DNA of 64,000 bases from Hydra vulgaris (GCF_038396675.1 NC_088921.1:6852501-6916500); one strand, 5' to 3'; counted from the stretch's first letter, positions 1 through 11,797 are shown. Notes: generated from the sequence alone by a model not told the origin. Numbers and translations: made by a program.

Positions 1-910
1 TATATATTTAATATTATAATATATATAAAAAATCATTAAAAGTGATTTGTTACTTTTTTTAAATGCCTTTCAATAATATAAAAACATAAGTAAAGATCAA
101 AGTTCTAATGACTTTCAAAAAGGTTTGCCCTTTTTTTCTTCTCAACTAAATCTTTCTTCTTTTCCAGGGTATTGACTTTAATGATTTTTATATAAAAAAA
201 TCTCTGTTAAAGAGACAATCATTGTTTAAAGTCGTCTCTTATAAAATTTGATTTATTTTTTTATTACATTAATTATTAAAAAAATAAATTGAATTAAAAA
301 AAATTTTATATAAAAAACTAAATATTTAATTACATAAAGATTTTATATAATTAGATAAAATAAATATAAATTTAAAGAACTTTTATTAATACTTTTGTTG
401 AGTCATTTTATTTAAAAGTAACTTTTTTTATACAAAATAATATTATCAAATAATATTCTAGTTTTATGAACATATTTTAAATTTTTTTATTTTTTTCTTA
501 TTGTTTAGATGAGATAAGACACTTCAATATTTAGTCAGAATTCTTCTTTAGTCTTTATACTCATTTTGTTTAACTTAATTATTTAACACTTTTTTTATAT
601 GCAGCCTAATAACTGTTAAGTTATATTTGAAGTATGTTTTTAGGTAAGCTTAAATTATGTTAAATCACATTCCTTTTCTTTTGACTTTTTGATGGACTTA
701 TCAAGAGTGATTCTGCTTGTCTTATTGCAGTGGAGGATGTCTTGAATCTTTAATATGGGAGATATTTCTCCTTTTCAAATACTGAGACACTCAAGGAAGA
801 GACAGCAAGTGAAAGGCTTCACAATATAGATAGTGAAGAGTTAATGGGTATTCTCAGTGATGCCAAAGGTAGATCGCCTAATGCAACAATGGGTTATATA
901 TCAAAAAAGC
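1..910. other. AT-rich intergenic DNA, no gene seen
   Basis: Very AT-rich sequence with A and T homopolymer runs. No open frame with recognisable protein similarity and no RNA gene was seen on either strand. Confidence 0.6.
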
Positions 911-916
911 AATATT

Positions 917-2387
917 AGGCGGGCGTCTGTTTTTGGAGAATTGTTATGGTGATAGTTATAGAAGTAATGGTTACGATTGAAAATTGTAGCAGCACAATAA
1001 AAGAAAAAACAATAGAGAAGCACGAGGCTTGACTTTGAATTGTTGAGAGGAAATAAAAGATCCCATTCCAGCCTGAATCTAAGAAGTTACATAAGTAACA
1101 CATTTGTTAGCAGGAAGACCAAAGATATTTACCCAAGGGTCATCAGAATAAAATTACATAAAGTGTCCCAGTGAGCTCTAAGTTAGTTGGGAGAGGTATG
1201 ATGATAAGAGGATTCTGATGAAGATGAAAAATAATGAAATAATAGTGTTAATAGTGATAATAGTGATCAAACCATGATCAAAAGTACCTAGGGGTGATTG
1301 TGGATAAACTGAGCACTGATTAGGATTAGAAACAAGATATAACTTAAGTAAAGAGGGTAAATGATTCAGATTATCTGGAAAGTGAGTTGGAAAGTTGACA
1401 GCTTTGTTGATTTGATCATAACTAATATCAAAAGGATGCAGGCTTGAGATAGAGGAGAGTGATATATAACAAATAAAAAATAGATGATAGAATAAATTGA
1501 ACAAGAAGAAAAATTAAAGGAATGGAGTGGTATCATTCACTAATATTCGCGGAAACTACAAATATTAGTGAATGATAGGTTTAGAGAACTTAGTGATGAT
1601 GATGGTTTTTTGTGTTTTATAGTTTTTGGTACTTTATTCATTTTTAAATTTTGTTGAACAACTTGACTCAAAGTATAGATAGTACTCAAAACGCTGTTTA
1701 ATAGCCCAAGTAATTGCCTTCTTACTATTAACAAACCCTAAGTCGTAAGAAAGGGCCCCAAATGTGGCCTCTGCAATGCACTAAAAGTACAAACAGGGAC
1801 ATCATCCATGCGCAACATGGCACTATTAATACTTTGATATTTTTCAGCTGTTGATGGAATCAACCTCTCTGAGAGCTACCACAGAGTTCAGGAAACCTGA
1901 CTACCAGCTGGCCTCAGAACCATAAAACTGAGTTTTAGAGCTGTACCCTCATTAGGAGATAATAGAATGAGTTGCCTAGTCATAAAAGCAGAGATACAAG
2001 CGAAACTTATGCATTGAGTCAAGAAGATTCAGCATTCAACATTCTAAACTGGAAACACTTTATTAAAAATACATCTGTGCTAGCCTAATAGATGAAGAAG
2101 GGGTGAGAGGCTGTTCAACAGATAGAATCTGTGTACCGCTTAAGTCTTTGCCTAGGATGCCTTCTTCAAGACAGTAGCAAGATGCATTTAACATCTGCCT
2201 AAGATGAGTATTTTTATCGAGACACCATATTTAGTTTTTACTCAATTAAAAGGGGGGGGGGGGTGTGTGTGTTTTTTGTCGGAGTTGGCATCTCCAAGCT
2301 TTTGCCTAAAAAGGCGTATCCTACAAGGCAGCAGGACATGAAGCAGAATGTACTGGGTTACATGTTACCAGTAGTAGGATAACCTGA
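917..2387 (-). mobile_element. LINE copy A, 5' part only (5'UTR plus decayed endonuclease)
   Basis: Minus-strand fragment of a Jockey/CR1-like non-LTR retrotransposon, the same family as the copies at 4404-6113, 7613-8246 and 24356-26938. From right to left it holds the conserved 5' leader (about 1740-2387), the start of the endonuclease ORF (1540-1734), the late endonuclease segment with the NFPTHFPDN and HLPSLL motifs (1178-1504) and a short linker piece (917-1103). These lie in different frames, and the central endonuclease is deleted. The RT and the 3' end are missing. The leader contains a run of 12 G at 2252-2263 where copy B has five and copy E none, so this tract expanded in this copy. 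Confidence 0.8.
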
Positions 2388-2541
2388 CCTGTCATAAATA
2401 AATAAATAAATATATATATATTTTTTTCTACATATGCAAATAAGGAAGAGGTAAAGAGGAAAGAACTTTTTTACATTTAATTATAAAGCAAATAACATAA
2501 AAATTCTCATGCTCATATATATAAACTGTCATATATATAAA

Positions 2542-2543
<2 letters not shown>

Positions 2544-2608
<65 letters not shown>
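2544..2608. repeat. (TA)n microsatellite
   Basis: Uninterrupted AT dinucleotide run just 5' of LINE copy A. It is flanked by several short copies of ATAAACTGTC mixed with TATATA units (2521-2690). Confidence 0.95.
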
Positions 2609-2616
<8 letters not shown>

Positions 2617-2680
2617 GTCATATATATATATGTCATATATATAAACTGTCATATATATAAACTGTCATGCTCATATATAT

Positions 2681-2727
2681 AAACTGTCCCTTCAGTTAAA
2701 ATTTGATTTTAACTGAAGGGACAGTTT
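2681..2727. repeat. Perfect 22-bp inverted repeat with 3-bp loop
   Basis: Arm 2681-2702 is the exact reverse complement of 2706-2727, with a TTG loop. The arm begins with the AAACTGTC word that is also scattered through the neighbouring TA tract, so the hairpin probably arose by inverted copying next to the microsatellite. Confidence 0.85.
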
Positions 2728-2880
2728 TTTGAATAAAAACTTGACTGCTGTTTTGAAAAAGATATAGAAAAAATCTAATTAGGCTTAAATGTTTAGGAAC
2801 ACTTATTTCGACAATAAATTAAGACCACAATTACTTCTAAGGAGAAAAAACAAACATTGAGTTAAGTAACTAAAGTTTTT

Positions 2881-3050
2881 GTAGAGCGTTTGTGGTTAAA
2901 AAATGTTAGCATTGAAAAAGCTCATAGAACCGGTCAGTGAAAGTTCAGCAAACCAAGAACAATTGTATTAAAACTTTAGACTTTGGATAAATTTGATATT
3001 CTGAAAAAATTAATTCAACTAAAATGGAAAATTATTCGTATTAACCCTTA
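2881..3050 (+). pseudogene. Decayed L1-type ORF1-like fragment
   Basis: One frame reads WLKNVSIEKAHRTG, then after a stop KFSKPRTIVLKL, and after another stop a DKFDILKKL segment ending KIIRIN. That order (IERAHR, KPRTIVVK, then a helical segment) is typical of the RNA-binding ORF1 protein of L1-like retrotransposons and of L1-type transposase_22 proteins. At least two in-frame stops interrupt it and no flanking RT was seen. The short match makes this a moderate call. Confidence 0.4.
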
Positions 3051-4400
3051 TGTTTTGAAGTACGCCTTTTGGCATTCTTGCTAGATATGAATATATCTAT
3101 ACATTTAAACTCTAAAACTCAAAAACTTAAGGTTGCATTGCATGTCTGACTTTTTATTTCCAGTCAATGATCCACAGCAGTCCGCAAAAACAACACATGG
3201 TTTTATTATAAACTTTGGTTATATTTTTACTATTAAAACCAGTTACATCTTGACTTTCTGATTTGAAAACACTATTGATGAGCTCAAAAATAGTAAGAAT
3301 AATGATTCTAATGATAAATAACTGATTTGAATGTATATATAATTTTGTTCTCTTTTTCTAACCTTAAAAAGTTAACTTAGGCTTATGATTTGAAATCTAA
3401 AATGTTATTTACTCTTCTTATCAACTTTGTTTTAAAGACATTTATTTATAATTATATGTAAAGCGAACTAAAGAACATGTAATAAAGCTATATTTAACTA
3501 AGTAAAACACATGTGCTCTACTGAAATGTATTTTCATGTTCATAGTGTCAATATATTTTCAAAGCAACTTTGAAAAGGTACTATGTTGTAGGCCTTGTTA
3601 AGAAGCGTTAGGCAGCTCACATTTTGCCTGCAATAAGACGATTTGCCTACGCGTTCAGCAGTCTTGCACTACGCAAAAACTTTTATTTTTAAGAATATTT
3701 AAATTATCTTTTGATGTTGTTAACGTGACGTTTATTCAGAAGAAAAAAAAGTAAAAGCATTTAACCGCAATTGTAAACTAATAGATTTTTTGTTAAAGAA
3801 ACAGTTTGTTTAATAATTTTTTGTTGTTGTTAAAAATTAATTGTTGTTTAAAAAAAAAAAGTATTTTAAGTTTTATTTTAAGGAATTAAATATATAAATT
3901 CCTTTTAAATATAAAAATTATTTTTTGTCATAATAGTTGCACGATATATTTTGATGTAAATATTTTATTAATAAGATATTTTGTTTATTGTTAATTCAAT
4001 AACGTAAAGTTTTAATGACGTTCGTTTAATTTATGAAAATAAATTATGATCAAGAATATGTTATCGGTCACTGATAAATAATAAAAAAAAACTCTTTATT
4101 GTTTAAAAACATTATTAAAAAGAGTTCACAAAATAAATAAGAAAAAATTTACTAACAGGTAATAAAATAACCAAAAACCAACTGTAAAATTATAAGAAAA
4201 TAAACAAATATTATTTTACGTTTTATGAAAAAAATATTTTTTTCAAAATAAAATTTAGTTTATATTTGGAAAAAATAATAAAAATGATTTTTCAAATAGG
4301 AACTTAAATTTTATTTGTAACTTTTGTTATAGTGAGGAAAAAAAAACTTTATTATTTTTAACGTGTTAATAAAATAAATTCCGTTACAATGCGGTACTTG
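3051..4400. other. AT-rich intergenic DNA, no gene seen
   Basis: No supported coding region, RNA gene or clear repeat. Only homopolymer tracts are visible. Confidence 0.6.
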
Positions 4401-4568
4401 AAAAGACAACCATACAAGAGAGGTGGAATTATAGATTTGCCCTTATTATTGATATTATTAAAGATTCTCCAGAAGTCACGAGAGCCTAATTTTTGAGATG
4501 AGATACGAGATTTCATGACCTGAGAATAGCAGGCTTTGGCGTTAGACAAAACCTTTTTACAATTGTTT

Positions 4569-5441
4569 CTAGCAGTAATAAATAGACCTCTGTTCTCTGG
4601 AGAATTGTTTTGCTAATAAATATGGAAGTATTAGTTTTAGAGAGATCAAACTGTGATAAAAAGAACCTAAGGGTAAATGTGGAGAAACTGAGCACTGACT
4701 AGGATCAGAAACAAGACATAAGTCGAGTAGAGAAGGTAGATGATTCGGGTTGTCAGGAAAGCGAGTTGGAAAGTTGACTATTTGAGTTAGGGATTGAGAA
4801 AGGCAAAAGTTGTGGGCTTTAATGCCTGCAGAGTCACTGACACTAGAACCAAGCCATTCAGAGTGGTGAGCATTAAAGTCACTGACAACAACTATATTAG
4901 CTGATGGATAAAGAGAGAGGGCTTGGTCAATATGATCAGAAATAACGTCAAAAAGAGTGCATTCTTGAGATGAAGGAGAGCGGTATAGAACAAAGAGAAA
5001 GGCAATAGAGTGAAGTGGTGCTAAACAAAAGCACATGAAAGAATAGTCTGTGGATTCAGACCTAGTTTCACGACAAATGGGGGAATTCTTATGAATGTAA
5101 ATGCCGAAGCCAAGCATGTGACTATTGGAGTCTTTACGAATTAGAGGAAGATAACCATCAACACTAAGATCACAAGATGGGACAGCCGAACTCAAATTAG
5201 TCTCACAAAGAACAAGTAGGTCTGGTGAACTTTGCAAGAGATAAGACTCAACAGAAGAAAAGTTACTTTGAAGACCACGAATATTAGTGAATGATAGGTT
5301 TAGAGAACTTGGTGATGATGATGGTTTTTTGTGTTTTATAGTTTTTGGTAATTTATTCATTTTTAAATTAGATTGAAGAACTTGACTCAAAGCATAGATA
5401 GTACTCAGAACACCAATTAATAGCCCAAGCAATTGCCTCAT
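4569..5441 (-). CDS. LINE apurinic-type endonuclease domain (open frame, element dead)
   Basis: A 290-residue open frame encoding an endonuclease/exonuclease/phosphatase-fold domain, which nicks target DNA for target-primed reverse transcription. Visible motifs in order: SFTNIRGLQSNF near the start, LLVLCETNL with the catalytic Glu, a YRSPSSQ segment, VVVSDFNAHHSEW (normally GDFN, here SDFN), NFPTRFPDN and DLCLVSDP. The usual SDHSLI motif reads FYHSLISL, so a catalytic Asp is replaced by Tyr and the enzyme is probably inactive. The start codon is uncertain; a later Met (KMNKLPKTIKH) is conserved in copy A. Confidence 0.75.
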   Translation of the reverse strand: MRQLLGLLIGVLSTIYALSQVLQSNLKMNKLPKTIKHKKPSSSPSSLNLSFTNIRGLQSNFSSVESYLLQSSPDLLVLCETNLSSAVPSCDLSVDGYLPLIRKDSNSHMLGFGIYIHKNSPICRETRSESTDYSFMCFCLAPLHSIAFLFVLYRSPSSQECTLFDVISDHIDQALSLYPSANIVVVSDFNAHHSEWLGSSVSDSAGIKAHNFCLSQSLTQIVNFPTRFPDNPNHLPSLLDLCLVSDPSQCSVSPHLPLGSFYHSLISLKLILPYLLAKQFSREQRSIYYC

Positions 5442-6009
5442 TACTACTAATAAACCCTAAGCCATAACAAAGGGCTCCAGATGTGGCCTCCGCAATGCAC
5501 ACTAAAAGTACAAACAGGGACACCATCCATGTGCAACATGGCGCTGTTAATACTTTGATATTTTTTAGCTGTTGATGGAATCAGCCCCTCTGAGAGCTAC
5601 CACAGAGTTCGGGATACCTGACTACCAGGTGGCCTCAGAACCATCAAACTGAGTTTCAGAGCTGTACCCTCATTAGGAGGTAATAGAATGAGTTGCCTAG
5701 TCATAAAAACAGAGACACAAGCAAAACCCATCCATTGAGTCAAGAAGATGCAGCATTTAACATCCTTATCTGGAAACAATGTATTAAAAATACATCTGCG
5801 CCAGCCTAATAGATGAAGAAGGGGTGAGAGGCTGGTCAACAGATAGAATCTGTTTACCCCTTAAGTCTTTGCCTAGGAGGCCTTCTACAAGACTGTAGCC
5901 GGTTGCATTTAACATCTGCTCAAGAAGAGTATTTTTATCAAGACACCATCTCTAGCCTTTACTCAACCAAGAGCCCCAAGGCAGGGGGTGTTTTAAATCG
6001 GAGTTGGCT

Positions 6010-6049
6010 TTGTAGGATATGCCTTTGCCTAAAAAGGCATATCCTACAA
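6010..6049. repeat. Private 17-bp palindrome inside LINE copy B leader
   Basis: 6010-6026 is the exact reverse complement of 6033-6049. Copies A and E have unrelated sequence at the left arm but share the right arm, so the left arm was copied from the right arm on the opposite strand. Confidence 0.8.
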
Positions 6050-6113
6050 GGCAGCAGGACATGAAGCAGATTGTACTGGGTTACATGTTACCAGTAGCAG
6101 GATAACCTGATCT

Positions 6114-7560
6114 GACTCTAAATTTAATTTTTTGTTAAAATGCTGTACAATGTTAAAAAAGTGTTGCATTTTTTTACCAAAATTTTTTGGCAGCTGGGTT
6201 GGCCACACTTTCTGTTTTTTTGTGTGGAAAAAACGATTACATGTTAACAAAAGTTTCCCTAAATAAAGGGATATTTCCGTTGAAATACAATGGGATTTTT
6301 TTGTTAAGCAACAGAAGGTTTGGTTAATGCAGCTGCCAGATAGTTTCTGCAAATAAAATGATTGTTGCTGCTAATATTCCGTTCATATCAAAGTTTAAAA
6401 TAAATTTAATTTATGTATCAATATCATTTGCTAGGCATAAACTTTTATTATTTTAAATAATGAAAGTTTATGTCCATCAAATAATTTAGATATAAAATAG
6501 ATTGTATGTCATCGAAAATATTATCTAAAGACATTTTTTTTTTGATATACATAAATATTTAAATTTTTGTTGATTTACATTTCATTTTAGTGACAAATTT
6601 GTGTATTTGCCACTAAAATAACAAATTAATAAATAAAAAATTAAAAAAAATTGTTAACAATTTAAAGGTAAAGTATAAATAATTAAAGTATAAATACAAG
6701 GTAAAGTATAAATAAGCACATAACAGTATAATTATGTACATTTACAATATAGATATACTTAAAAAATCATTTTTGAGTAACTTATATTGGTTTCACAAAA
6801 AATAAAATAGTCAACCCAACTACACTATTATACAGTCATTCCTTTCTTTACCATTTCAAATTAACAATAAATCTAAAATAAAAACAAAAAAGCATAAAGT
6901 GTTTTTGAGAAGGAAAGATTTTAATATTAAACAAAGTAATAAATTATAAAAAACACTTACTATGTGCAATGGCTACCTTAAAGTTGTTACTCAATATGAG
7001 TGATTTAACTAAGGCGAAACAACAAGCAACTTTGGACATAATTAAAAAATCTTTTGAGCATTTAATAAATACCTGCAACAAGTAAAAACTTAATTTAAAG
7101 TACAATACAAATAAAGGTTTTAAAGTGCAACATAATCAATCTCAGTTTGATTGTTAAATTTCCTGTTAATAAGACTGTTGGCACCATATGTCATTACTCC
7201 TAAATTTAAAACTAAACTTTTTTATATTGTTGAATGATTAAAAATCTTTTTTAACTTCTTATAAGTCAAATTTAAATAATTAATTATTAAATTATTTACT
7301 TGAATTTGATTTGGACAAAACAACGCAACAGTTTAACAACAAATCCCAATTTTTCTGTTCTATAACAAAAATTTAATTTCTCAATTCTTTATTTTTATTT
7401 AATATAAAACCATTGTAAAATTTAAGATTTAATAATAAAGATAAATACTTAGTTCTAAGCTTGAGCTAGCTAAAAAAAAAAAGAATTATTAAACATTTCC
7501 ATAATATAGGGAAAGGTTGCATAAGATGACCAGGTTCTTAAGACAATATAACCTCTTTTA
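6114..7560. other. AT-rich intergenic DNA, no gene seen
   Basis: No supported gene. A 102-residue minus-strand frame at 6044-6352 runs out of the LINE leader and has no recognisable domain. Confidence 0.6.
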
Positions 7561-7612
7561 ATGGTAGACTACTGATTTTTTTGTAAAATACTACTGAATT
7601 TTTTTTTGGTAA

Positions 7613-8246
7613 ATGATATTCATACAAGTTAAATTAGCATCTACTAAGGTTGCATCTCTTTATCAAGCTCGACACTTTCTTACTTCAGATTCTATTCTCT
7701 ATCTCTGCAAATCTCAAATCCGGCCTTGTATGAAATACTGTTGCCATATCTGGGGCGGATCTTCTAATGATGCCCTCTCTCTTTTAGACAAGGTGAAAAA
7801 ACGCATTGTAAACATAGTTGGACCTGCTCTTGCAGCCAACCTCCAACCATTATCACATCGTCGTAATGTTGCTTCTCTTTCTCTTTTCTACAAATACTAT
7901 AATGGGCCCTGCTCTAAATACCTAGTGTCTCTTGTGCCATCTACTAAAATTCATTCTCGTGTTACTCGTCATTCAATTAGTTCTCATCTGTTTTCCTATC
8001 TGACTGACTCTTTCTAAGTGCTCCAAAAATGCTTATTCGTCGAGTTTTTTTCCTCGAACATCAGCTCTTTGGAATTCGCTTCCTTCATCTTGCTTTCCTG
8101 ATTCATATAATTTGCAATCCTTTAAGTCGCCCGTCAATTGTTATCTTGCTCTACAATCTTCATCTTTTCTCTTCCAGTAACTTCCCACTTTAATTAGTGG
8201 TTGCTTGCAGCCTTGTTGGAAGCGGAAATATTAAAAAAAAAAAAAG
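7613..8246 (+). mobile_element. LINE copy C, 3' fragment of RT ORF with A-rich tail
   Basis: Plus-strand 3' fragment of the family of copies A, B and E. The frame at 7613-8017 holds the post-thumb region of the RT protein (KVASLYQARHFLTS, IRPCMKYCCHIWG, then HRRNVASLSLFYKYYNG). After a frameshift near 8010 it continues as SSFFPRTSALWNSLPSSCF to the end of the ORF at about 8180 (SSSFLFQ), matching 24416-24640. A short 3'UTR and an A-run at about 8233-8245 close the element. It is a normally 5'-truncated insertion. Confidence 0.8.
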
Positions 8247-8249
8247 TTC

Positions 8250-8992
8250 GACAATGTTATTTATTTTAATTTCTTGGTTGTATAGTTAATATTCTTTGAA
8301 TATTTTATTGTTAAAAAAATTTACCGTCCCTGTTATACTTTTTTATTATTCAATATTTTGAATTAATTAATTAATCATTTTTAAAAAAAGTTTTTTTTTG
8401 TGTTTATGCTAAAGTTAAAAATTGTTACAAACCGAAGTACAATTTTGCATTGCTTTTCATGGACCCCACCTATGGAATAATATTGTTTTGCGGAATTTTA
8501 ATCTATCTAATTCCTTTTACCTTTTCAAGCTCAATCTGAAAAAATGTACTTTTTTACTTGATAATATACTCAGATACTTATAATACTTTGATAATTGTTA
8601 TTCAACTTTGATTTTAGCACTTATTTTTGTTTTAATTTTTACTTTATTTTTTAGTATGTTATACTAAAAACTTTTTAAATTCTTTATTTTGCTTGTTTAT
8701 ATTTTATAAGGTTGTGTTGACAAGATCTTGTGATCTTTCAGATCCTAGCTTATATCTCATTTTTAGCAGTTTATTTAAGTGGGCATCTTCACATTTGTAA
8801 GTGCTTATATTTATATATGTATATATGTGAGTGTTTTTTTTCTTATTTTAATTATGCCGATATTGTAAATGTTTTTAATTGTAACAGGCTATACATGACA
8901 AATATAATTGCACTGTGACATTTTAATTTAAGCAAAATTTGAAAAAAAAACAACAATACCTGTCTTAAATTGCTTTTTTTCTTTGTTTTTGT
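8250..8992. other. AT-rich DNA, no gene seen
   Basis: Nothing supported between the LINE tail and the TTAA transposon. Confidence 0.55.
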
Positions 8993-9013
8993 TTAAGGGG
9001 GTTGCCCAAGAAA
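8993..9013. repeat. Left TTAA plus terminal inverted repeat
   Basis: TTAA followed by a 17-bp terminal repeat, matched at 11777-11797 with one mismatch (T for G at the third base). Confidence 0.85.
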
Positions 9014-9542
9014 CCAACTTTTTTTTGACCCTGTGAATTTAAATAACCAAATTTTGGAATATATAAATGGCCTTGACTAAAAGAACATTTTAAAGACGCC
9101 AAACTTTTTTTTTGCCTCGATTACCCTATTTTATCGCTAAAATGAGACAAAAAAGTACAATATTTCAAAACACGATATCTGCAGATATGAACATGGTAAC
9201 TACATCAAAGTTTCAACATAGCTTCAAAATATTAGTAAAATCCATTTGTCATACCAATTTTTTGATTGACTCATTTAGTCAAAAGTTATGCCTCTATTAG
9301 TAAAAAGAGTGCTAAAAACATAGCATTATTTGTATAAATGTCACAAATTAAGAAGTTATTTACCTCAATAAAAGAAAAGCCTATGATGTATGGATTATAT
9401 ATAATATATGAATATTTCCTGAAAATTTCAACTTATTTCATCCATTCAATCTTGAGATATCATGTTTCAAAATCTTAAAAATTATGTAAAACCTTAAACA
9501 TGAGAAAATCAAGTTTTTGTCTAAAATAATAAAAAAAAGATG

Positions 9543-11318
9543 TTAAAAACCACCAGTAACATAAGATTCACACTTTTCATTCTCATTATCTTTATCCACA
9601 TATCCTTTTTTGACTGCTCTTAATTTTTTTCTTTGTTTTTTAACGATTGGACTGGATCGCTTTTCCATTCTTGCAACACGTTTGCAGTCTCGTGCAATAG
9701 ATTTTTCAGCGGTTACCTTTCCACGTAAGCCAAAATGTCCTAAAACTGCATTCACTCCGCCACTCCCATCATTGTAGTGAAAAACAGCTGAGTTAATTGA
9801 ACACTCAAATGTCCTTCTTTCAATGAAAACATTTTTGGGACAGCGAGTCCATACAACTGACTTGAACGATTCATTAGTGTTTTGAGTTTGGCCGTGAACA
9901 CATTTGTTCAATAAGTCATCTTCTGATAAACTTACAAAGATTGGTTTTAAAAGGCAATGAATGGACATTGGTAAACTTATGGTGTTTTTGAATGTTTTTG
10001 TCTTATTAGTCTTATCTAACTGCCATTTGCACCAAGAAGTGTCATCGCGTGGACACATTCCATGCCGCTGGTTCTCATCGGTAAACGCAGTACAGTGAAA
10101 CAACACTGAGCCGATTGCTTTTTTCATGGCATAGACATTGTCTAAGTTGTTTCTTATAGCTTTTCCATAATAGGTTTGCATAGAATTGATTGTTTTTTCA
10201 GTCAACTTTCCCTTTCCTGATATGGGATTCTTTGTACCTTTATGTGATATCACAAGATTTCTAAGACGAGTACCTAAGCGCTTCTGAACATGCCCAATAC
10301 ATTCCAATTTGAGAGGTGTTATACCAAAGTCTTTATAGGGATTTGCTGTTATGACTTCTTTAAAAGACGAAGAATCTCCGTCTCCTAGGTATTCTCTGTA
10401 AATTAAGTTGTTCTTTTTTACAGAACGTTCAAAGATTTTAACAGCACCAGCTCCCTCCATAGCTCCAGATGACTTAACATGATTAATATTGCATACATGT
10501 TCTGCTTGCCATCTTTTATAACCTGGTGACCCTTTTTGTTTCTTCCACATAAGGCAACCCTTACAATGTTTGGAAAAAGCTTGTACATCTACGACTTTAT
10601 CTTCAACGATACCAGTAACAAATCCATTAAGAGATGAATGGCCTCTTTTTTGCCACGCTCCGTCTATTTTTATACGCTGTTGTGTTGGACCATCTGAAGA
10701 ATCTTGAAGATCGTCTGCAGCTTTTTTCATGCTTTTTAAAGCTGCCTCATTATATGCATTATATATCTCATTTGAATTTAGGTTATCAAAAGCGTTTTTG
10801 GCTAAACCATACATGTTCATGCATTGAGTAAATGTGTTTAAACTTGAATGACCTCGACCAATCTCTCGAAAAGCAATCACCGCTCTTGCATTTGCTTCAA
10901 ATATATTTCTTCCAGTGGTATTACTGCTATTCTTTACACATTCTTTAGATGAGTAAACTGTAAGACTCCATTGGTCACAAGATCCGCATTTGAACTCGAG
11001 GTTATGTGAAAATCCCATTCTTTTTTGTGTGTTATCAAATAGCTCAATGGTTAGCATATGACATTTTGGACAAGCTATTTCCAAAAAAATATTTTTGAGA
11101 ACAGAAAAGTTAATAAGGATATTATAGTCATACATATCACGACACTCCAAATGATTCTGAATACCCATATTTAATTTTTTTGCACTAGAACACATGCTTA
11201 TTGTATTTAAACTGTGTGTTTTGGCAGAAAGATCAATTTTTTCCTGTTTCCTAAACCGATTGGGAGGAGCCTTTCTTTTAACTTTTCTTGCATTAGATTG
11301 CTTATTTCCATTAGCCAT
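9543..11318 (-). CDS. Mutator-like/Kolobok-type transposase
   Basis: A 591-residue intact protein. I chose the start at the Met before ANGNKQSNARKVKRK because the 24 upstream residues of open frame are not charged like the typical basic N-terminus. In order: a Lys/Arg-rich N-terminal tail; a zinc-ribbon-like segment (CPKC, then CGSC about 40 residues later); KIDGAWQKRGHSS with the first likely catalytic Asp; HCKGCLMWKK; SSGAMEGAGAVKIF; YLGDGDSSSF with the second acidic cluster; LECIGHVQKRLGTRLR; CPRDDTSWCKW; and HGQTQNTNESFKSVVW, which could hold the catalytic Glu. This layout is that of the Mutator-like transposase domain family seen in cnidarian genomes. It ends with a very basic tail. It should cut and paste the surrounding TTAA element; since the frame is open, the copy may be recent or still active. 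Confidence 0.85.
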   Translation of the reverse strand: MANGNKQSNARKVKRKAPPNRFRKQEKIDLSAKTHSLNTISMCSSAKKLNMGIQNHLECRDMYDYNILINFSVLKNIFLEIACPKCHMLTIELFDNTQKRMGFSHNLEFKCGSCDQWSLTVYSSKECVKNSSNTTGRNIFEANARAVIAFREIGRGHSSLNTFTQCMNMYGLAKNAFDNLNSNEIYNAYNEAALKSMKKAADDLQDSSDGPTQQRIKIDGAWQKRGHSSLNGFVTGIVEDKVVDVQAFSKHCKGCLMWKKQKGSPGYKRWQAEHVCNINHVKSSGAMEGAGAVKIFERSVKKNNLIYREYLGDGDSSSFKEVITANPYKDFGITPLKLECIGHVQKRLGTRLRNLVISHKGTKNPISGKGKLTEKTINSMQTYYGKAIRNNLDNVYAMKKAIGSVLFHCTAFTDENQRHGMCPRDDTSWCKWQLDKTNKTKTFKNTISLPMSIHCLLKPIFVSLSEDDLLNKCVHGQTQNTNESFKSVVWTRCPKNVFIERRTFECSINSAVFHYNDGSGGVNAVLGHFGLRGKVTAEKSIARDCKRVARMEKRSSPIVKKQRKKLRAVKKGYVDKDNENEKCESYVTGGF

Positions 11319-11776
11319 TGTTATATATTTATGTCTAAAAGAATTTGAAGTAATAAAAAATACAAATAAGTCATTACACCTCATATACATTCATAAAAAT
11401 CTAATAAAAAATATATTTTATGTTGCATCACGTTGTTTTAAACGTAAGATATTCATTCAACCAATGACTTTTAGTTTATTAAAAACCATAAAACCTAAGA
11501 TACACCAAAAGTCATTACGTTTGATACGGAGTTGAGGATTATCTGAGGAGTTAAACCCAAGATATATGACATTTCAATTGAAATTACAAATGAAGAAAAA
11601 CGTGAAAAAAACAATGCGAAAAAAAACCTTATATACCACTATATAAAAATGAGAAAAAAAAAACTTTATATAAATTGAACATATATGATTTATACACCAT
11701 TTTAAAGAGGATAAAATTCTGCTTATGAAAAAGGTTTTTTTTATTTTTTTATTTTTTTTGAAAAAATCAAGATTTA

Positions 11777-11797
11777 TTTCTTGGGCAACCACCTTAA
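11777..11797. repeat. Right terminal inverted repeat plus TTAA
   Basis: Reverse complement of the left end at 8993-9013 with one mismatch, closing with TTAA at 11794-11797. Confidence 0.85.

Larger units (their letters stand above)
4404..6113 (-). mobile_element. LINE copy B, 5' part (leader, endonuclease, start of RT linker)
   Basis: Same family as copies A, C and E. The right end (about 5456-6113) is the 5' leader, ending in the shared GGATAACCTGATCTG word. The endonuclease frame follows at 4569-5441. A short piece of the region between endonuclease and RT follows in another frame (about 4404-4549; ends at SIIPPLLYG). The copy breaks off there, so the RT core and 3' end are absent. Losing the 3' end while keeping the 5' end is the reverse of normal LINE truncation. 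Confidence 0.85.
8993..11797 (-). mobile_element. Complete TTAA-flanked DNA transposon (Kolobok-like)
   Basis: The element is bounded by TTAA on both sides, the typical target duplication of Kolobok and piggyBac. Inside the TTAA, the left end reads GGGGGTTGCCCAAGAAA and the right end, in reverse complement, GGTGGTTGCCCAAGAAA: 16 of 17 identical. It carries one transposase gene on the minus strand with no visible lesion. Including both TTAAs the element is 2,805 bp. The transposase matches the Mutator-like domain family rather than piggyBac, which favours a Kolobok assignment; the superfamily name is inference. Confidence 0.8.

Noticed and set aside
11194-11792. Frames at 11194-11535 (+) and 11574-11792 (-)
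   Set aside because: Low-complexity frames over the transposon 5' flank with no motif; the intact transposase covers the first.
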